A stretch of DNA of 64,000 nucleotides from Candidatus Bathyarchaeum tardum (GTDB lineage: Archaea; Thermoproteota; Bathyarchaeia; Bathyarchaeales; Bathyarchaeaceae), in NCBI GenBank assembly GCA_029762755.1, contig JARVGH010000002.1:186001-250000 (forward strand), in the 5' to 3' direction. The notes beneath the pieces were generated by a model, which worked only from the letters and a program-made list of their open reading frames with translations, did no database searches and had not been told where the DNA came from. The translations under genes were made by a program, and so were the position numbers. Shown here piece by piece: positions 59,319 to 64,000 of the stretch. Each line of letters begins with the position of its first letter. Positions within the stretch are counted from its first letter, which is position 1.

Positions 59319-59858
59319 TTTCCAAAACTCCTCTATACAACCGTAAGTAGTATACCATATGTTCTTATTAAAAAATTTTTTGCCCAGAAACGTTCAACAA
59401 TCGAAACTGATTTTTTTTCTTGATTTTAGATACTGAATTCAAGTTCTGAAGTTTTTTATTTCAACACTAATCGACATTTATTGGGATGAGTGTTTCTGCA
59501 TTTAATCACGTGTAGGACCTAAAGGTTTGCCTTATGGCCTATTTTTGTAGATAACTCATCCCAAAAATAACTTAGATTTCTTTTCATTTCAAATTTTGAA
59601 CAAAGCAGTTATAAAAAACAAGCACAAAGAGTGCCATTACTGAATGTCAACAATTCAGAGAAACACATAGCTAAAAACAAAAAATGAAGAAAATGGGTTT
59701 GCTGAGGCTCCAGCACAACATACTAGAAGGAATGAAAAAATGAAAAAACCATGCTACTATCACTTTGGTAATTTTTCATTTTTGTGCCCGAGCCTTTTCA
59801 GCCCCATTTTTCTTCAATGGGTTTCTCCCAAAAAAAGAGGGAGAAAAAATGTTTGGGT
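59319..59858. other. Intergenic region with a hairpin near the right end
   Basis: This 540-bp AT-rich gap lies upstream of Hsp20 and downstream of the PQQ-type gene. Only very short frames occur. The hairpin TTTCTCCC...GGGAGAAA (59824-59848), with an A-rich loop, is close to the end of the PQQ-type gene and may be its terminator. No promoter was resolved. Confidence 0.4.
59824..59848 (-). terminator. Hairpin after the PQQ-propeller gene
   Basis: The 8-bp stem TTTCTCCC/GGGAGAAA encloses an A-rich loop, about 10 nt beyond the stop codon of the minus-strand gene. The stem and position fit a transcription end. Confidence 0.4.
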
Positions 59859-62408
59859 TTACTTGCGTTTTAGGGACCAGTAAGCGGCTACACCGATGAC
59901 TGCGGCTACTGCAACTGCTACGATGATTGCAACTTCTGTTGTAATGAAGGAAGCTGCGGGTTCTTCGGAGTCTACTGGTATTTCAGGGTCTACGGGTTGT
60001 TCAGGTTCAATTGGTGTTGCTGGTGTAGGTGCTGGGTCTACAGCGAAGTATGTTATTGATGTTGAGCCATAGTATGCTTCGGAGCCTTCAAAAGTTGCTA
60101 TAATCATGTATTGGCCTTCAATTTGGGGCCTGAACGAATAACCGTAGCTGCCGTAAACATCAGTTGTTGCCGTTCCAATCCAGGCATACTCACCATTTGG
60201 GTCAACGATTTCGATTTTCACTGGAACTCCATTTATGTTTGTTGGTCGTTCAAATTGTTTGTAGACATACTTCATCCAAGCGCTCATGTCTTGGTCTGCA
60301 ATTGCTGGAACACCCTTGGGGAACCTCATTGCAATTTCAGGAGATTGAGTTCCGGGGGATATGTCCATTACTGTTCCGGTAAGGGTTACCATTGAACCTG
60401 CTGTGATTCCGCTCTTTGGTGATTCTACGGTTAAATCTGTTGGACCTTTACCAATGGCGTATATGCGTTGATCGTAGGTGTCCATCAATGCAATTATGCT
60501 ATCCCCAATGATTCCGCGTCCTCCCCATCGGGTTGTACGAAAAGCACCATCAATTCGAAAAACCACATCACCAGTTAGGGCGTCAAGGCAAACGAAAGGT
60601 GCACCTCGGGGTCGGGGATCTATAGGTGAGTGTTCTGTATGGGAAATGTAGATTTTTCCATCACTGATGAATAATGGTTTAACCCACCAGTTGTTTGACC
60701 ATAACATTTCAGAGTAGGGGTCGTTTACTTCATAGGTCCACTTTAGGTTTCCTGTTTGGACATCATAACAGTAGACTATTCCGCTTACACTAACAGAATA
60801 TAGATTGCCGTATGCAATGTTCCTTACAGCTGCACTTGAGTCTTCCAGCGCGTTGAGGTAATGTTCAGAGTCTGTAGGCCCCCAAATGTTGTCTCCTGTT
60901 TCAAGGCTGAATCCAAACTCTTCTCGGGTTTCTTTTGTGTACAGGACTGCAACTTTGTCTTCAAAGCTCCATGCAACCCAACCCCCTGCAAAACCTGATA
61001 CGGTAATGTTTAGTTCAGACCAGTAAGCAGGTGCATCCCAAGTGTTATTGAATATCATGTCTCCTTCATCTCCGTCTGCAAGGCTTAAGCCCCACAGTGT
61101 TACTTCTTCAGTGCTGATGCTTCCACCGATAACTCTGTCACCGTAGTTAGCTGCTTGGACACTTCCAACTAAACCTGATGGAATACTTACGTTCCAAAGC
61201 CATGCAGCTGCTGCCGCTGGACTGCCGTCTGTTGCGTTAAATGTTTTTCCATGGGCTGAGTTACCCCAACTGCCTGAATAATATCCACCTGATTGAGCAA
61301 TCACAAGTTCTGTCATGCTCCACAGGGCCATCCAACCTGCTGCTGTGTTTGTTTGAAGTATGTACATTTGGTTGTTTTCATCATATATTTTGGTTCCTGA
61401 AGGTATGCCCGCAATTGTAAATCTCCAGTCTCCATTAGCTGCATCAAAAGCATACCAGTTACCTCCAGTAGACACATACAAATAAGCAAAAGCACCGTGG
61501 TAGTTCATTCCATCCCAATATAGGATTTGCCCAAAAGATACCGATTGGTTATCCATGAAAACTTTGTTCCAGAGTTCTTCACCCGTATGCAAATCAACAC
61601 AATAAGTAACCACTGGAAGGTCTGCACTTGTGCCCCCTTCGGTGTAGTATAATTTTCCTGCTAGGATGAATCGGCTAGGCCATTTTCCCTCGTAGGCGTC
61701 ACCAATTCCGTAGCTTTTTCCTTCCAGTTCTCCACCTGCAAGCCCACCAGTTGTCAATTCTTTTGCCCAAAGTATGTGGGCAGTTTCTGGCGCGTCATTA
61801 TATGCCGCATACAGGTTATCTGGGTCGTATGCCCAACTTCCAGAAATAGTATACCATTCACGAAGTTGAGAATCTATTGGGCGACTCCAATATTCGTCTA
61901 GAATTGTGTGACCGGGATAGAATTCGATTGGCTCTTCAGTCACTTCCAAATACAATGTTTCACTGTGGCTTTCTGTGTAGGTTACTTCAATCTCGGGTCC
62001 AAACCATCCCCCCCCAGTCATTACTTTTTGCTGGGGGAAAACAGTGTACATTTCATACGTACCTGCCATGCTTGGCACGAATACAGCACCTGTTCCTCCT
62101 GTTGAGTCTGTTTTGTATGGACCAAGGGTTTCGGTTGTGCCGTCGGGTCTTGTGACTTCAACGGTCATGTCTTCCCAGCCCATTTCGGCGCTTGCTAATG
62201 ACTCCGTGATTCCAATGTGCAGCAATACTTCCTGATTAACTCCTACAGGATTTGGCATTGCGCCAAGATAGGCGACGGTTGCTTTAGTTTGAACGTCATC
62301 CTGAGCAGCTACAGTAGGCAAAGTGACAGCGATAGCAGAAATAGTCAACAAAAAGACCAAAAAAACAATAGAATAAGTGTTTGTTTTTTTATAATATTGC
62401 ATATTCAT
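59859..62408 (-). CDS. PQQ-type beta-propeller surface protein with C-terminal membrane anchor
   Basis: This 849-residue protein has a signal peptide (residues 1-35, ending near TVAAQDD), an Ig-like N-terminal domain (to about 150), and a large beta-propeller (about 190-690). The propeller carries repeated blades such as VYCYDVQTGNLKWTYEV and FVCLDALTGDVVFRID, typical of PQQ/quinoprotein blades. A carboxypeptidase-regulatory-like domain follows (ITAGSMVTLTGTVMDIS, to about 790), then a Pro-rich stalk (EPEQPVDPEIPVDSEEPA) and a membrane helix at 820-845 ending in KRK. It is anchored outside the cell; its ligand or enzymatic activity is unknown. Confidence 0.83.
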   Translation of the reverse strand: MNMQYYKKTNTYSIVFLVFLLTISAIAVTLPTVAAQDDVQTKATVAYLGAMPNPVGVNQEVLLHIGITESLASAEMGWEDMTVEVTRPDGTTETLGPYKTDSTGGTGAVFVPSMAGTYEMYTVFPQQKVMTGGGWFGPEIEVTYTESHSETLYLEVTEEPIEFYPGHTILDEYWSRPIDSQLREWYTISGSWAYDPDNLYAAYNDAPETAHILWAKELTTGGLAGGELEGKSYGIGDAYEGKWPSRFILAGKLYYTEGGTSADLPVVTYCVDLHTGEELWNKVFMDNQSVSFGQILYWDGMNYHGAFAYLYVSTGGNWYAFDAANGDWRFTIAGIPSGTKIYDENNQMYILQTNTAAGWMALWSMTELVIAQSGGYYSGSWGNSAHGKTFNATDGSPAAAAAWLWNVSIPSGLVGSVQAANYGDRVIGGSISTEEVTLWGLSLADGDEGDMIFNNTWDAPAYWSELNITVSGFAGGWVAWSFEDKVAVLYTKETREEFGFSLETGDNIWGPTDSEHYLNALEDSSAAVRNIAYGNLYSVSVSGIVYCYDVQTGNLKWTYEVNDPYSEMLWSNNWWVKPLFISDGKIYISHTEHSPIDPRPRGAPFVCLDALTGDVVFRIDGAFRTTRWGGRGIIGDSIIALMDTYDQRIYAIGKGPTDLTVESPKSGITAGSMVTLTGTVMDISPGTQSPEIAMRFPKGVPAIADQDMSAWMKYVYKQFERPTNINGVPVKIEIVDPNGEYAWIGTATTDVYGSYGYSFRPQIEGQYMIIATFEGSEAYYGSTSITYFAVDPAPTPATPIEPEQPVDPEIPVDSEEPAASFITTEVAIIVAVAVAAVIGVAAYWSLKRK

Positions 62409-62570
62409 TCCTCAATTTTTCATCATTTGTTGGATGTATAGTCAACTCAACCAATATTTAAAATTTTCCAAAAGTCACCCTTAAAATGTGATAAATTAAT
62501 CAGAATTATAATTATAACAGTAAATAGTCACAAAAAAAAGGAAAGGGTAAAGAGAAGCTTTTAATAAAAA

Positions 62571-63605
62571 ATGGAACAACAATATTTCGAGTTGCTCATG
62601 ATAGAAAATGATAGTAATAAAATTGACGAAATTGATGCAACAATTTTGAGGAACCTCTTAAAAGAGGCTCGAACAACATTTACAGAAATTGCTAAAGAGT
62701 GTAAAATTAGCATTACAGGAGTTAGATCTAGATTTTTAAAGTTAAAAAAAATTGGAATAATTAACGGAGCAATAATGCAAGTCAACCCATACAGCCTGGG
62801 CTATGATTGCATGTGTGATATAACAATGAAAACAGCTCCTGAAAACGATGAAAAAGTAAAACAATTTCTGAGAAATAAGCCATATACAAAAACAATATTA
62901 GAGCAGTTTGGGCGCCAAAACATCGCAATTGGCGTGCTATTAAAGTCCATCAATGAACTCAGTGGCATAATGGAAGACATAGGAAAATGCGAACATGTAA
63001 AAAACGTGGAACCACTAATTTGGACTAAACCAGTCCATATGGACCATCCGGAAAATCTTGTTATAAAACCGCTTAACTATAAAAATAATCCAGAAGAGAG
63101 CATAAGTTCGAAAGGAGAAAATGAAAAGAAAATAGAACTTGATGAAATGGACATACAAATTGCAAAAATACTGATAAGTGATGCAAGAAAACCTTTTAGA
63201 TTCATTGGAAAAAAACTCAATATTCCTACTCAAACAGTAATTCGCAAATATGATCGATTGAGAAAGGGAGTTTTGACAACGTCATCGATAACCGTTAACC
63301 TTCAAAAATTGGGGTATAAGGCCATGGCACGAATATTCATAAAAATCTCGAATAAATCTGAGGAACGAAGAATTCATTCAGAACTACTTCAAATACCTAA
63401 TGTAATAGTTGCAATAAGGCACGTAGGAATTTATAACATAAGAATATTAATTGCTTTAGAAGATTTTGAAGATTGGTTCGCAGTAGAAGAAAAGATTAAA
63501 AAAATTGATGGCATCACAGAGATGGATATTTCATTTGATAAAGCATTTACTAAATGGCCATTGAATATCTTTGCAAATACTTTAACTGAAAAAACAACAC
63601 AATAA
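62571..63605 (+). CDS. Tandem Lrp/AsnC-type regulator with two HTH-RAM modules
   Basis: The 344-residue protein has two similar halves. Each begins with a winged helix (IDATILRNLLKEARTTFTEI and MDIQIAKILISDARKPFRFI) and continues with a ligand-binding alpha/beta domain (residues 75-150 and 250-325). A charged linker (SISSKGENEKKIELDE) joins them at about 170-190. Most Lrp proteins have one module, so this is a duplicated version that acts as its own pseudodimer. It probably senses an amino acid or cofactor precursor. It is divergent from the PQQ-type gene and may regulate it. Confidence 0.82.
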   Translation: MEQQYFELLMIENDSNKIDEIDATILRNLLKEARTTFTEIAKECKISITGVRSRFLKLKKIGIINGAIMQVNPYSLGYDCMCDITMKTAPENDEKVKQFLRNKPYTKTILEQFGRQNIAIGVLLKSINELSGIMEDIGKCEHVKNVEPLIWTKPVHMDHPENLVIKPLNYKNNPEESISSKGENEKKIELDEMDIQIAKILISDARKPFRFIGKKLNIPTQTVIRKYDRLRKGVLTTSSITVNLQKLGYKAMARIFIKISNKSEERRIHSELLQIPNVIVAIRHVGIYNIRILIALEDFEDWFAVEEKIKKIDGITEMDISFDKAFTKWPLNIFANTLTEKTTQ

Positions 63606-63647
63606 ACAAAAACCTAATCAATTTAAAACTGAAAGAAAATTTCGGCA

Positions 63648-64000
63648 TTAGCGTATTGGATAAAGTAGGTTGTATTCTATTAGTCCAATTGTTAGGGCAA
63701 TTAGCGTTCCTGCAAGGGTTTGTGTGGGAGTGTGGTTTTTTAGTTTTATTCGGGACCAGCAGACTAGAATAATGATTACGGATATTGGAATAATTTCTAT
63801 GCCGAAAACGAAAACTAGAGCGAATATTGGTCCGGTTACGCCAGCACAGTGAATGCTGACTTTTGAGAATTGGTTAACAATTATCAAAACTGCTGTTACT
63901 GAAACGTAACCCAAAGCTAACAAAAACAAAATTGTCGTGTCTGTAAAAAAGAACAAAATAGCTGCTGACAAGTAACTAGCTAAGGCATACAATAAAAAAG
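63648..64000 (-). CDS. PAP2-like phosphatase, C-terminal part only
   Basis: The frame is open to the right edge of the window, so at least the N-terminus and first motif are missing. The last 117 codons show membrane helices, a SIHCAGVTG stretch like the second PAP2 motif (S-x-H), and SRIKLKNHTPTQTLAG like the third (SRxxxxxHxxxQ). PAP2 enzymes dephosphorylate lipids such as undecaprenyl or phosphatidate on the outer face of the membrane. Here a polyprenyl-phosphate role is possible. The start lies outside the window. Confidence 0.72.
   Translation of the reverse strand, partial: FLLYALASYLSAAILFFFTDTTILFLLALGYVSVTAVLIIVNQFSKVSIHCAGVTGPIFALVFVFGIEIIPISVIIILVCWSRIKLKNHTPTQTLAGTLIALTIGLIEYNLLYPIR

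Noticed and set aside
59699-59860. Short overlapping plus-strand frames after the PQQ-type gene
   Set aside because: One is 19 codons, the other has a very unusual composition and crosses a terminator-like hairpin.
1-64000. CRISPR array, insertion sequence or integrated element
   Set aside because: No regularly spaced repeats, no cas genes, no transposase or integrase and no terminal inverted repeats were seen. The tRNA gene is not followed by an integrase or a repeat of its 3' end.

Overview
This AT-rich window looks like a chromosomal segment of a TACK-group archaeon, most likely a Bathyarchaeia-like lineage. The evidence is a complete Cdv (ESCRT-type) cell-division cluster, an archaeosine tRNA-guanine transglycosylase, an Lsm protein with a C-terminal extension, a PAC2 protein, an archaeal beta-CASP nuclease, a eukaryote-type ribosomal protein L38e, many small winged-helix regulators and frequent TTG/GTG starts. 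A bacterial-type uvrB-uvrA-uvrC cluster, an Hsp20 and bacterial-style glycan genes are also present. The lineage is an inference from gene content, not from a marker-gene tree.

Layout. Positions 1-13.5 kb are a surface-glycan locus, almost all on the minus strand: a truncated pyruvyltransferase-like gene at the left edge, four family-2 glycosyltransferases, a many-pass membrane protein, three Gfo/Idh/MocA oxidoreductases, two DUF362 proteins and one plus-strand beta-helix protein. Positions 13.5-23.2 kb hold a DUF1616-like protein, small regulators, dihydroorotase, a CBS/zinc-ribbon protein, a frameshifted MFS gene, a tRNA-Arg with an intron, a Wzx-like flippase and a chimera of a ScpB N-terminus with a surface protein. 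Positions 23.6-32.7 kb hold an MscS channel, an ICMT-like methyltransferase with an apparent ATT start, a wHTH/ParA-type ATPase pair with an operator-like palindrome, an MFS transporter, a PadR/prenyl synthase pair, a second PadR gene and an XPF-type nuclease. Positions 32.7-45.7 kb hold a sugar-nucleotide pair (phosphomannomutase, GlmU-like), RNA metabolism genes (Lsm, TGT, beta-CASP nuclease), an aminotransferase, a nitroreductase, a CitG-like protein and a second flippase.

Positions 45.8-50 kb carry the division cluster cdvB1-cdvA-cdvB-cdvC (minus strand), followed by an unexplained region with nested long-range stems. Positions 50.4-57 kb carry uvrB, uvrA and uvrC. The right end has a wHTH/zinc-ribbon protein, L38e, a compact unexplained element near 58.35 kb, Hsp20, a large PQQ-propeller surface protein, a tandem Lrp-like regulator and a truncated PAP2 phosphatase.

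The most unusual signals are: (1) a cdvB whose conserved N-terminal helices are open in frame but lack any ATG/GTG/TTG, with a Shine-Dalgarno sequence 7 nt before an ATA; (2) the ScpB/surface-protein fusion with a 7-bp direct repeat at its joint; (3) nested pairings between the flippase and cdvC; (4) a 102-bp element that is both a small ORF and a closed RNA-like fold; (5) a repeated operator-like palindrome in front of two unlinked genes; and (6) a tRNA-Arg interrupted inside its anticodon stem. No CRISPR array, insertion sequence or rRNA gene was seen.
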